Under the pieces are notes generated by a model. The model saw only the letters and a program-made list of their open reading frames with translations. It was not told where the DNA came from and ran no database searches. A DNA stretch of 19,340 nucleotides. Source: Phoronis ovalis. Its lineage: Eukaryota; Phoronida; Phoronidae. Both the position numbers and the translations under genes were made by a program. Shown piece by piece: positions 1 through 9,320 of this stretch; the first letter of the stretch is position 1; every line of letters begins with the position of its first letter. The stretch lies in NCBI GenBank assembly GCA_028565635.1, contig JAOXYB010015899.1, positions 1 through 19,340 on the forward strand, in the 5' to 3' direction.

Positions 1-792
1 GTCTGCCAAAGGGTCACTTTTTATACCTACAAGTCTTTTAAAGGGGTGTTTTTAGCAGCCTATATACGCGTTTAGGGGCTTTTTTTTAAACCTGTGTTTG
101 CGGATGTGGACCCACCCTTTACATAAGTGCCCTCCCCGGGTACTAACCTAACCACTGCTCTAACCTGAACCCTACCCTGACCCTAGAAGGAGGATTCAAA
201 ATTGTTCTAAAACATTACGAATCAGGAGGATATGTCAAATCGATACGTACCTTGAGGGTACAAATGTATTTCGTAGGTTATGTACATGCATGTGAAACCA
301 GATTTTAGTTAATGGAATAGGGATGTGAAATATAACGGATTAGGTGCTACATTTATGCGATGCTATATAGATATCCAGTGATACAATTTACTAAGATTAA
401 ATGAGTATTATTCAGAAATATGCTTTTTTCAGATATCAGCTAATGACTATTTGTTGGGCAGAGTCGAAGATTCTTCGGCACTCGTTTGAAACAATGGAAG
501 AATCACTGGAACAGTTGGCTAAACAGCCATCTTAATATTGTGCACTCTCTTTCTTTTCTCTGTATACATGTATTAAAAATACTACTTTGCTAGCTGATTA
601 TAACCTTATGCAGATATCCTGTATTTAATTTTGTAGAAGTTGTTTTACTTATATAGATTATAATATGCCTGTAGTGGCAAAGTATGTAAATTACATCGTT
701 ACACTGGGATAATACATAGTGTTATTGTCCTAGCAAGACAAAGGTATATCAAATTAGCTTGCAAGATTTCTTGTATTCACTACCAAATTAAA

Positions 793-838
793 AACACACA
801 TGCCAACACACAAACACGCACGCGCACACACACATATA
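793..838. repeat. imperfect CA-rich microsatellite
   Basis: Interrupted CA dinucleotide run with CG and AA interruptions, ending in a short TATAT. It is a typical eukaryotic simple repeat and no function is implied. Confidence 0.8.
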
Positions 839-1615
839 TTTCAGAAATAGGACGCTTATAATGTATACGCAAAGTATGGTTCTGAAAAAATTATCATTAA
901 AGAAATTACATATAAAATTGTTTAAAAACCAGGAATAAAATGGTAGTAAATTACAGGCGACGTACAATGTAATATATAATATTATAACAAAAATCTATGT
1001 ACTATTTACTATATTGCCGCAATGATTAAAATTGCACAGATAAGTAATTAAATAGCCTAATTTTGAAATATCAATTTTAATTAGCCCGTCTGTTAGATTA
1101 TTTGTAAACAGCTTTTTATTCTTATTTTGAAAGAATCAACTAATAATTGTCCTAAAGCTTTTGTATCGAAATGTCTCATGATGATAAAAGATTTAAATAA
1201 ATCAGGGCTCTGAATAGGTACCATGTTTTGTACTTTGATATAAGTTCCTTGTTTGAATTATCGACCACTAAAGTAACATATTTTTCATCTTCAATTTGTG
1301 TTTACAATTAAAACAGGTTCGTTTTCAGCGGAAAGTCGATTTGGTCTTCCAGTTTCGATATTGAGATTATGAGTGTTTAGTGTAAACTTTGTTATCATAC
1401 GTCGTTGTTGTACATGCATTTTTAATATTTGTGAGATAATTTTCTTTTTCTTGTGAATTTAAATGTTCTGCATAATTCAAGTTTATTCCTTTAATTTTTC
1501 TTTTTCTCTCGTTCACCATCATTATTTTTTCCCTCCAGAATGTTACATACGATGATTCTAGGTTTGTGTTCATCTAGTTTAGATTATTTATAATTAGTGT
1601 ATAATTTATTTTATT

Positions 1616-1837
1616 AATTTCAAGTGATTCAAAAGCTGCCTGAAACCTAACTGATAATAATTTAAAATGCTTTCGATGCTTTAAATTATAGATCTTCTTT
1701 TGCATTTATGAAATTTTCTCTTGAGTTGATTTCGATACCTAAGTATGTGAAATTGTATTAAAATTTTAAATTAATTTCATTAAGCTTAGATGAATTTCAA
1801 GTGATTCAAAAGCTCCTGAATCCTAACTGATGATAAG
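1616..1837. repeat. pair of 44-45 bp direct repeats, 177 bp apart
   Basis: The sequence beginning AATTTCAAGTGATTCAAAAG at 1616 recurs at 1793. The following CCTGAA and CCTAACTGAT also match, with a 1-nt indel and a few substitutions. The intervening DNA is AT-rich and unremarkable. This may be a decayed tandem duplication or part of an old transposon; no protein domain supports a particular class. Confidence 0.75.
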
Positions 1838-3090
1838 TTATTCCAGGCAAATTGCTCTGGTAGAGCTCTTGTCTGTAATTTGCAAGTTTTTCATATATTA
1901 CTTTAAATGTTAGAGTTAATGAAATTTTGATAAGGGAATTCATTTTTTTTTCATGTACATTAAAGGGTACAACTTTTTCTAAATAATTGCTTGTTGCGTC
2001 ATAGTCAATCATACTCTCCATTTTCTATAAAACACGTAAAATCCCCTAACGTAACTCACGCACCCTTACATAAAGCTATTAAATTATTTCCATAATTATT
2101 TACAGTTAGTACTTTCCGGGAACACTAGAGTAGCATCATATTTCGGTAACCCTCCTAATAAGTTACATCATTATTGAAGATCAACAATTTCCATTTTTTG
2201 CACAAGAAATAGGTCATTTATGAACAGAGTAAAGAAATGTATTTGAATCTGCTTATAAACTTTTATACTTAAAATATAAATACAATAACCATATTACAAG
2301 CAGCATCGTTTTTACAATTACCTGTCTGACAGACTGATTGACCAGTACAAAGCTTAATTTTCTTCATGACTGCATTACAGATGACACATTTTGATGATGT
2401 ACGATAATTTTAATAAGTAACAAAGCAATAGGCCCGAAATTCTGCATAACTATAACTGATATTATTTAAGTAATTAATTAGAAAATGCTGTTGTAGCAAC
2501 TATTGAATTACATGACGGGCAGGTGCAATTGTAAATTACTATTGTAAAGAGTTTTTTTTTCAATTCAAAATAGTGTCATGGCTTCGCCATAATGTAAACA
2601 TTTCCGTGGCACAGAGTTGTTAGCTACATATAGTATTCTCCTTGGAAGATTGCCCGAAGAAAGCTGCGTGGGCATCTTCGCACCCTGCATCTTGTATACT
2701 TGGAGGATCACATAGTTCTTTCTATAATGTAATCAACCTTCCATAAACCTGTTTCTTTGAACCTTCTGCCAGAACTATGTACATGTGCAAGGCAACCCCA
2801 AGAATAAAATCACAGTATATTAAATGGAATTGTCTGGCAAAATATGCATATTGTATATAAGTTAAAGTGCCCGCTGTTTCGCTGTAACCCTAGCGACGAT
2901 GCTATCTAACATACACAGAAGAAAGAACAAGAAAAACAACATTCCTTTTCCTGTATTCACTGGGTGTTGCTGGAATCGTCATTACAATTAATAGTCATGC
3001 TATAATAATAACGAACCAATAAAATTGTTTCTTTAGAAATACCCATGTTGACAAAGCATAAGAATAAACATTTAGTTTTATAAATAACGT

Positions 3091-3319
3091 TTAAACATCA
3101 TAGTTTTGCAAATATGTAGGTTCGTAAAGATCAGTCTTTCTCTTCTTCTTTTTCTTCTTCCTACTTCCATCTTCGGATTGGCTTAAGGGCGGTAACGTAT
3201 TTGACCTGGCACTATCCCTCTTATGATCATTCAACTTCTCTCTTTTTTGTACATCAACATGTTCCTCAGTTGTTTTCTTGTGTTTGATTGTTTCATCTTG
3301 ACTGCCACTTCGATGAACT
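3091..3319 (-). CDS. terminal exon: Lys-rich cytoplasmic-type C-terminal tail
   Basis: Last coding exon of a minus-strand gene. The acceptor is a pyrimidine-rich TTTTCTCTGTAG just right of 3319, and the frame ends at a stop codon at 3091-3093. The first base completes a codon split after its second position, which fits exon 4662-4745 exactly. It encodes about 75 residues, hydrophilic and highly charged: a His/Lys/Glu-rich first half, a PPLSQSEDGS segment, a basic run RKKKKKKRK, and the end LYEPTYLQNYDV. There is no hydrophobic segment, so it is probably an intracellular tail. The basic run could bind membrane or act as a nuclear signal, and YDV at the end resembles a class II PDZ ligand; both are inference. 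The family is not recognised. An unrelated plus-strand frame overlapping it is treated as a shadow. Confidence 0.7.
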
Positions 3320-4661
3320 CTACAGAGAAAATATATTTTTGTAAAAAAAACCCAGTTTTGATGAACAATATACACCCTTCGAAACCAATAATTGAGTGTA
3401 CACCTATCATTGTCCATCATATCATAGACATTGTTTATTATGATATCTAATTCACTGAATGGACGCAACATCAACTGAACTTACAGCTAGAATTTAAAAG
3501 CCTACCGTAAATTTCTAAACTTTAATCCCAAAACCGAAATAGAAAGGTTTCATCAGAATGTCAATTAAGTTAGTTCGTTTCGATTATGAGTCGAATAAGG
3601 AAAAATGAGCTATTTCCTCTTTCCTTATTTGATAAGGAAAAAGGAAGTAACTTAATTAATATTTCACCAGAAGCTAAGATTTGCATTGTAAACCCCACAA
3701 TTTTTTCTAGATCTAGGAACCACTCCGGTATCACAGTTTCTTTAAGACATGCCGTCGGGACTTCAGATAGGGGCTTCACAAAAAATACTTAACACCCCGA
3801 CTTCAGAGTTACTTATGCCCCAGAATATGAATGTGTACAACATTCTCACCCAACACATACAGAAGGCATGCAAGTATAAAATGCATGCGAATAACATAAC
3901 TGTAACATGTAATATAAGTGCATGTCTTTACAAATTTGTAAGATAGACATTGTTGTTTTGGGCACTCTTGAGGTACGGGAGTTTTTTTCCCTCGTTTACA
4001 AAATATATTTCAAATTTGTGTACACATCTCTTTGGCGGGCCGGCCATAGAGTTTAGCGACTGTATATGGCCTGACCATAACAAACACCTTTTTCATATTC
4101 TTATTAATTTTTTTGTATATATACGGTTTATTTAATAATGAAATGACAAAACCGCATTATCTCGAAAGCTTAATATCCTTTTTCATTACAGATAATGTTA
4201 ATCTTAGGGGATCAAGGATTTAATTTAAATACATTACACAACTATTGTTTAACATAAGTGTACGCTGTACTAACAGAGGTACTAATGTGGTAGTCTACAT
4301 AAAATATTTTAAGAAATCTAAGTGGCGTGTAGAAATTACATACCACTACAGTAAGCTGATAACACCCAGTTAGCCATGGTACCAAGTTCCTCTATGTAAA
4401 CTAAACTATTTTCAAAACAATAGTGAATAAATGTCGATATTTAGTAAGCAAAATGGAAGCAATTAAAACATGCAGCAACAGAAAAAAAACATTTTTAGAA
4501 AGTAAAACTTAAAGCAAAGACAACCTGCACATTCTACACATAAAAGCACAAAACTAACTACATGCACAGCTTTGTTCTTTTATGTGCATTTTACCGTTTT
4601 GCATGAAAACTTCCATCTAGCTTACCATGATAATGGTGCAATACAAAATGCTCATACTTAC
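3320..4661 (-). other. intron (1342 bp)
   Basis: It lies between the GTAAGT donor at 4661-4656 and the TTTTCTCTGTAG acceptor at 3320. It contains the foldback palindrome at 3614-3646. Small plus-strand frames here (around 3586-4135) have no domain features and are not called as genes. Confidence 0.65.
3614..3646. repeat. foldback palindrome around TTCCTTAT/ATAAGGAA
   Basis: Near-perfect inverted repeat with arms of about 15 bp (CTTTCCTTAT against ATAAGGAAAAAGG) and a 3-nt centre. The same core recurs at 16246-16322, so it is a dispersed palindromic motif and not a chance hairpin. Confidence 0.7.
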
Positions 4662-4745
4662 TTTTTGTCGACTTCTGCTGCCGATCCATCTACATTGTTA
4701 TGTTTCTTTTGATCTTGATTCTTCATTTCAAGACGTTCATTGTTA
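4662..4745 (-). CDS. internal exon: hydrophilic Lys/Asn-rich linker
   Basis: An 84-bp exon with acceptor GCATTTTGTAG and a consensus donor AAAAA|GTAAGT. It begins and ends in phase 2, matching the neighbouring exons on both sides (upstream CAC AG| plus T gives Ser; AA| plus A gives Lys). It encodes about 28 residues such as NNERLEMKNQDQ and DGSAAEVDK, with no hydrophobic segment and no Cys. It connects the Cys-cluster exon to the basic C-terminal exon. Good splice signals and phase agreement with both neighbours are the main support. Confidence 0.68.
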
Positions 4746-4879
4746 CTACAAAATGCATTTTATATATTAATCATACAAAAATTGAGGTACATCAAGATAG
4801 CAGACAACAGATAACAGATAGCAGATATCTGCTAGAAAACGTCAAGTTAGCAGATAGCAGAAACGCGGTACTGATTTAC
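4746..4879 (-). other. short intron (134 bp) with CAGATA-type tandem repeats
   Basis: Intron between donor CAG|GTAAATCAG (4879) and acceptor TTTTGTAG (4746). Much of it (about 4797-4862) is an irregular tandem array of AGCAGATA/ACAGATA units, including GCAGATATCTGC, a perfect 12-bp palindrome. Confidence 0.65.
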
Positions 4880-4967
4880 CTGTGCTGAAGTGTGCGTGAC
4901 ATTGAGGATGGACACATCTTGGAATTACAGCAACATGGGCAAGAACAGTCGTAAAACCAACAACCAC
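4880..4967 (-). CDS. internal exon: juxtamembrane-type cysteine cluster
   Basis: An 88-bp exon with acceptor TTTTGTTCTTAATAG and donor CACAG|GTAAATCAG. It starts in phase 1 and ends in phase 2. It encodes GCWFYDCSCPCCCNSKMCPS then SMSRTLQH, with eight Cys in its first 18 residues. This resembles the CQCCCCPC cluster directly after the transmembrane helix in exon 9873-10502, which suggests a paralogous membrane protein whose helix would lie in the preceding exon. Such Cys runs next to a membrane are commonly palmitoylated; that is family-level inference. I could not identify a convincing preceding transmembrane exon in 4968-7200. Confidence 0.65.
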
Positions 4968-5961
4968 CTATTAAGAACAAAACAGTTTTATCTACAAATA
5001 CATTCATTACATGTATACAACATGATCTAGCGATGATTAGCTGCAGGCTTACTTAGCACTGTTGTACGAGAATAACTGCTACCATTTAATGAATGACGGC
5101 AGGCGACTTTGACTAAAAGTACTAAAATACATACTCTGGGTATAAGCGTATAGCTAACCCTCTACAGACTCATATTGCCTGATTACATAACTGGTTTTCG
5201 TACAAAGAAATGACAAGTACGCGCAAAAAGGATATACTGAACCTTTATTTGCATTTTGAAAAGCTGCCAGAGTTTCGCATGCAGGGTTAGATGTGTTATA
5301 GGAACAAATGCGACTTTTGACTAAGACTTTGAGTGACGTTATGTTATTAGTACTTGGAACGGGTATATTCAGAAACCATGTCGAGACTAGCCTCACTGAT
5401 ACTCACATATCTTTTTACTGTACCAGTTATACTGTCCATACAAATGAATCACCAGTGCACTCGTTTAAAACAATAATTTACATGTACTACAAATGTAGCT
5501 TATAAAATAATTCTGAGGTACAAACGACAGATACACGCCATATAACAGAGCTACAGTTCCAACAGTTTATGGCGTAGCTACTGAAATGACCCGGTGATAA
5601 CTAATGCCTTACCTGGTACCACGGCTTGGTACATAAATAACTGAAACTTTCAGGGTGCAAAATGCATAAATTACAACAATCAAATTAGACCCTGAACTAA
5701 ATTTTTATTTGATAATTATAAAAATTACAGATGACATAACAGTTAAATCTGTCCCAAACATTAACATAGCCACACAGTATTGATGCCAACGTAAGCCAGA
5801 TATGCAGTTTCACTTGAACAACATAAGTTAGAATTAAACTATTTAACCTTGTATACACATTATTATTTACATGCATATGTTTGCAACACATTATTGGATA
5901 CGGTTCTAATTACACACCCACTGCTAATAAATTTCATAACACAGCAGCACACTGACTTCCT
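4968..5961 (-). other. probable intron; one weak candidate exon
   Basis: No strong exon. A phase-compatible 69-bp open segment at 5482-5550 is discussed as a finding. The minus-strand frame at 5154-5396 is open but lacks good splice sites. Confidence 0.5.
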
Positions 5962-6331
5962 CAGTCTGAATAAATCCATCCGTTAGTGTTCCGTACCTCC
6001 TCAACTAACGTTTCAATTTTCGTGTATTATCTCGAAACGCAGAAGAACGATAATCCCTTTATTTATATATATATATATATATAAAGCGCCTAAAAGTTCT
6101 AGGCGCCAATCAAACTGCAGCTTACAATAAGTATAGGTAATAACTAAGAGGGTATAGCTAATGAAATAGGTCAATCGCACAGAGAAAAGTTGATTTCGAT
6201 TGGAAAAAGTTTAATGACGTATTTATTTCGCTCTTGTTAAATTGAAGGAATATAACAAATACTGACTATGGTTAAGCGCAGACGTTAGTTGAGAAGGTAC
6301 GGAACACTAACGGATGAATTTATTCAGACTG
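5962..6331. mobile_element. MITE-like element with 50-bp terminal inverted repeats
   Basis: The left arm 5962-6011 begins CAGTCTGAATAAAT. The right arm 6282-6331 is its reverse complement with 2 mismatches in 50. Total length is 370 bp with no coding capacity, so it is a non-autonomous DNA transposon. It contains a (TA)n run at 6064-6083 and a hairpin GCGCCTA/TAGGCGC at 6086-6106. No clear target-site duplication was seen, so the superfamily is unassigned. The well-matched arms imply relatively recent activity. Confidence 0.85.
6064..6083. repeat. (TA)n microsatellite inside the MITE
   Basis: Ten uninterrupted TA units, directly followed by the GCGCCTA hairpin. Confidence 0.85.
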
Positions 6332-6504
6332 TGATATTTCTTGACTTTATAACAAAGCAAAACAGGAGTTTCTGAATAAAACAAAGTATACATAGCCAAA
6401 CGTTATACATTTGGTTATGTACTGCAATACTATTACAGATACGTGGAGGTTATAAATACTTGTGTTGGGTAATACAGTAAAGTGAGTCAATTTACTAAGG
6501 ATCT

Positions 6505-6694
6505 AAACATTTTAGAAGTCATCGAACAGATCGCGTACAATTGGATATGAAATATGGACATATACTTTAAGTAGATCCCACATTCCCGTGCCATCCTGAA
6601 AATTGTGTAAACATTTTAGAAGTTATCGAACAGATCGCGTACAAATGGATATGAAATATGACGTATACTTAAAAGTAGATCCCACTCTCCCGAT
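6505..6694. repeat. tandem duplication, period about 103 bp
   Basis: Two copies of about 86 bp begin TAAACATTTTAGAAG(T/C) and include ATCGAACAGATCGCGTACAA and GTAGATCCCAC, at about 6506-6592 and 6609-6694, with few differences. The second unit abuts the start of the TIR element described next. Confidence 0.85.
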
Positions 6695-7182
6695 TGTATA
6701 CTGTTTTAACGTTTTAGTTATAAACTGTTGAACATTTTAATTAGCTTAAGTGATATGTATAACCAATAACACGATTTCAATTTTTTTTAATGTGACGCTT
6801 TTTACGAAGGTTCTCATTTTGCAAATCCTTAGTTGCCTATACCTATAACATAGTTTGATCCCAGCGGCTATCAGCAATAAGTAAGAAAACCAAGTAGCCT
6901 CACATTTACACACAGTAAAGATTTCTTAGAGTTCCAATTCGATATTTATGCACATCATAAGTACAGACGAATATAATTGTCAGTTTCTAGCCTGTGCATG
7001 GTCTGTGTGGAGCGATTTCGAATGCTTATTGTCAGCAATGCAGAACTATAATGACGACTAGCGATACAAACACTTTTCTAAAATTACGGCCCATTAAAAA
7101 ATTCTGAATTTTGGTATCATGTTAGGGTTATATCAACTTAAACGTTAAAGTAGCATACGATTTTCATGGCGACACTAGAGCG
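6583..7182. mobile_element. TIR element, family F1, copy A
   Basis: The right end (7141-7182: AACGTTAAAGTAGCATACGA, then TTTTCATGGCGACAC) is the inverted complement of the left-end sequence at 6685-6715 (CGATTGTATACTGTTTTAAC). A further left-end-like fragment lies at 6583-6620 (CCATCCTGAAAATTGTG). The interior 7020-7090 aligns by eye with the interior of the copy at 14092-14674. No transposase frame is seen. The left end appears duplicated together with the tandem repeat at 6505-6694, so the exact boundary is uncertain. Confidence 0.65.
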
Positions 7183-7199
7183 TGAGATATATTACTTAC

Positions 7200-7279
7200 A
7201 TCCAACTCCCCCTTGGATGCCGTATGCTGTTGTTCCACGTTTTAGTGATATAATGCCTGACAGTATTCCAAGTTTCAGA
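7200..7279 (-). CDS. weak candidate exon
   Basis: An 80-bp open segment ends at a consensus donor GGAT|GTAAGT (7199) and starts after an AT-rich TTAG. It reads LKLGILSGIISLKRGTTAYG then IQGGVG, ends in phase 1 and could therefore join exon 4880-4967. It starts in phase 2, and no matching upstream donor was found. The acceptor has no pyrimidine tract. A second frame is also open, so coding status is doubtful. Confidence 0.2.
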
Positions 7280-7540
7280 CTAATTTTTATTAATTAAAGT
7301 TTACAGTTATGTCTGCATGATGATGTTTAATTCAGCAATCCCAGCATTCCACATTCCGTAATCTAGTATTGGGTATTGGGATAATTAAATTGTCACTTCA
7401 AACAGTCGTATAAGGGATGTTACTTCATACATGTGCTGCTAAGCACGGTCACCTGGCGTGCATATGTCGTTATATTTTAAAACAAATAAATATGTGATAC
7501 ATTATCCAAACGGCCTTCTGTGTAATCTATATATAAACAG

Positions 7541-7955
7541 ATCCTGAAACACCGGGCAGTCATGAGCAATGCCTCCTCTTCAAATATTTATGCTCCAAAT
7601 ATCAAGTACCTGCACACACCGATTTGATCACAAATTCTGTTTCTTCAACTTTCAACACAAAAACAGTAATTTCTTCACTATCCGGCGCTAAATTCCGATG
7701 CCTTTCAAGAGCGAATCCAAAAAAAAAATCACATTTTAACACACTTGTCCACATTTGAACCCGGATGCAAGCACATCGGGGCATTCGTGCTCTAAAAGGC
7801 TCACCAGGAGTCATACCCGTTTCAAAATCACTTTGTATATCCACATCCGGGAGTGATCAAATCGGTGTGTGGATTGAGTGCAGGTACTTGATATTTGGTG
7901 CATAAATATTAGTTGCAAGAGGAGGCATTGTCCAAGACTGGCCCGGTGTTCGGAT
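7541..7955. mobile_element. long-TIR (foldback) MITE, 415 bp
   Basis: The left arm 7541-7630 (ATCCTGAAACACCGGG and CAATGCCTCCTCTT and CAAATATCAAGTACCTGCA) is the inverted complement of 7854-7955, with small gaps, so the arms are about 90-100 bp. The ends read ATCC/GGAT. The flanks AAACAG (left) and AAACG (right) resemble a short target-site duplication. The minus-strand frame across its centre is not considered a gene. Confidence 0.85.
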
Positions 7956-7998
7956 AAACGTCTTTCAACATTTTTCCATAAAAATAGTAACCTGTTTT

Positions 7999-8840
7999 AA
8001 GTGAGCTCCAGACTTAGATTCAGACCCAGATTCAATGTAAAATCAGTACCAGATTCAGATTGGAAAAAAAAATGTCCACAGATTCCACAAAAAATATTTC
8101 ATTGCTCACTTCTGCTTTTACGGTAATCTGTCTTATCTGCAAAATTTCCATTTTTTTGCTTTTTTGTGAGTATTCTAGGAGTACATGAAGATTCTTTTAT
8201 AACAAATGTCTCCTGGTTTTTCCTTAATTGCTAAATATCTGTAAAAATATTCAGAAAAATCATTTGAAATATTTTGAAAATTTGCACCTATGATGGGTTA
8301 CCACAAAAGCGGAAAAGAGCAGAAATATTTTTTGTGGAATATATGAACATAACCGAATTTTCAAAAAATTAACTTTTTGAACATTTTGAGGTGAAGACAT
8401 TTTTTTTCTCCCCAACTCCATATTCGAAATAAGTCCGAGTTGCGGCGTGCATTTCGATCAATATTGCTTTTTGTGAGTTTTCCAGGAGTACATAACATTT
8501 TTTTATAACTAATGCCTCTTGCTTCTTCATTTTTTACTAAAATCCGTGAAAATATTTTAAAAAATCGTTCGAAATGTTTTGCAGATATGACTGTTTACCA
8601 TAAAAGCGGAAGTGAGCAGAAATTATTTTTTGTGAAAAAAAAAAAATTCACTTTTGACAGAAAAATCGTTCGAAATATTTCAGTCTTCACATATAATCGT
8701 GCGGAAAAATTAATAAAACAAAAAAACGCGTAGTTGTTTTTATCAAATATTTGCCATTTAGAGAATTTTAATTTTTTTTTTCGAAGTTGAATCTGGCTCT
8801 GACTTTACTTTGAATTTGGATCTGAATCTGGAGCTCACTT
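7999..8840. mobile_element. large TIR element with internal duplicated palindromes
   Basis: Outer inverted repeats are 7999-8060 (AAGTGAGCTCCAGA...) and 8786-8840 (...TCTGGAGCTCACTT). The interior carries two related units of about 300 bp (8085-8340 and 8440-8640), sharing TTTTTGTGAGT, AGGAGTACAT and AAAAGCGGAA. The first unit is itself bounded by inverted repeats (8082-8126 and 8298-8340, CACAAAAAATATTTC against its complement). No protein-coding capacity is evident. The structure suggests nested or internally duplicated foldback DNA. Confidence 0.8.
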
Positions 8841-8848
8841 TATGTATG

Positions 8849-8882
8849 TAAAATAGTACACGATTTTCAGGGAGACCCGGGA
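8849..8882. mobile_element. solo right end of family F1 (copy C)
   Basis: ACACGATTTTCAGGGAGACC matches the right terminus of the copy at 14092-14674 (ACACGATTTTCAGGATGACTCGGG). No matching left end was found nearby, so this is probably a truncated copy or one interrupted by the element at 7999-8840. Confidence 0.55.
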
Positions 8883-9105
8883 AAGCTAAAGTTGAATATA
8901 ATTTAATAAACTTATTAGGCAGTATGTTCTGGTTTTTAAACCAAATTATAATTATTTACTAAATTATTATTATTTACTAATTTCTACCTCAACTACAGGA
9001 TAGATATGGAATTTTAATCTATATTATTTATTGTTAGAATGAAAATAAAATAAAAAGAAACTAAGTTATTCACAATTACAAAAATGTAACTGTTGTAATA
9101 CTAAC

Positions 9106-9168
9106 CGCTGCTAATATATCTGGGAATTTTCTTGACAACCTCACGACCAAGGCGATTCATGCACAATA
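9106..9168 (-). CDS. candidate 63-bp symmetric exon
   Basis: The pyrimidine-rich acceptor CTTTATCTTATTTCTTATTGAGAG precedes it and AGCAGCG|GTTAGT follows. It starts and ends in phase 1, like the stalk exons to its right. It would encode LCMNRLGREVVKKIPRYISS after a split codon. No family is recognised, and the donor is only fair. It could be the first visible exon of the left-hand gene or a linker between the right-hand membrane exon and the left-hand exons. Confidence 0.33.
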
Positions 9169-9320
9169 CTCTCAATAAGAAATAAGATAAAGCTTTGAAA
9201 TCTCATAGCATTACGTTGGCTGCAGAAATGTTGATGCTTTACTTACTTTTTGAGATATTTCAAAATTGACTTTTGACGCTAACGCCAAGCAATTTAAAAA
9301 CTAACAACTCTTAAGACATA

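Larger units (their letters stand above)
1..3090. other. non-coding region left of the gene exons
   Basis: No exon with splice signals or a convincing long frame was found here. The short minus-strand frames near 1367-1573 and 1806-2021 have no recognisable domain. The stretch holds a CA-rich simple repeat near 793-838, a pair of direct repeats at 1616-1660 and 1793-1837, and a short hairpin at 2645-2679. The part just left of 3091 should include the 3' UTR of the minus-strand gene, but I see no clear AATAAA on that strand close to the stop codon. Confidence 0.6.

Noticed and set aside
150-187. CCCTA-rich stretch resembling degenerate telomere repeats
   Set aside because: Only a few irregular units and no tandem array; too weak to call subtelomeric.
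3223-3450. Plus-strand open frame over the terminal exon
   Set aside because: It is antisense to a well-spliced, charged coding exon and has no domain; treated as a shadow.
5154-5396. Minus-strand 80-codon frame (contains NIPVPSTNNITSL) as a stalk exon
   Set aside because: Acceptors lack a pyrimidine tract and the only donor (AAAG|GTTCAG) is poor; composition is not distinctive enough.
5697-5891. Minus-strand frame with hydrophobic segment as a TM exon
   Set aside because: A charged residue falls inside the hydrophobic part, and no good donor or acceptor gives a helix of adequate length in the right phase.
6720-6930. Hydrophobic minus-strand reading (WFSYLLLIAAGIKLC)
   Set aside because: It lies inside a TIR element, its phase does not match the next exon, and the acceptor is weak.
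7602-7844. 80-codon minus-strand frame
   Set aside because: It falls inside the foldback MITE 7541-7955 with no domain features.
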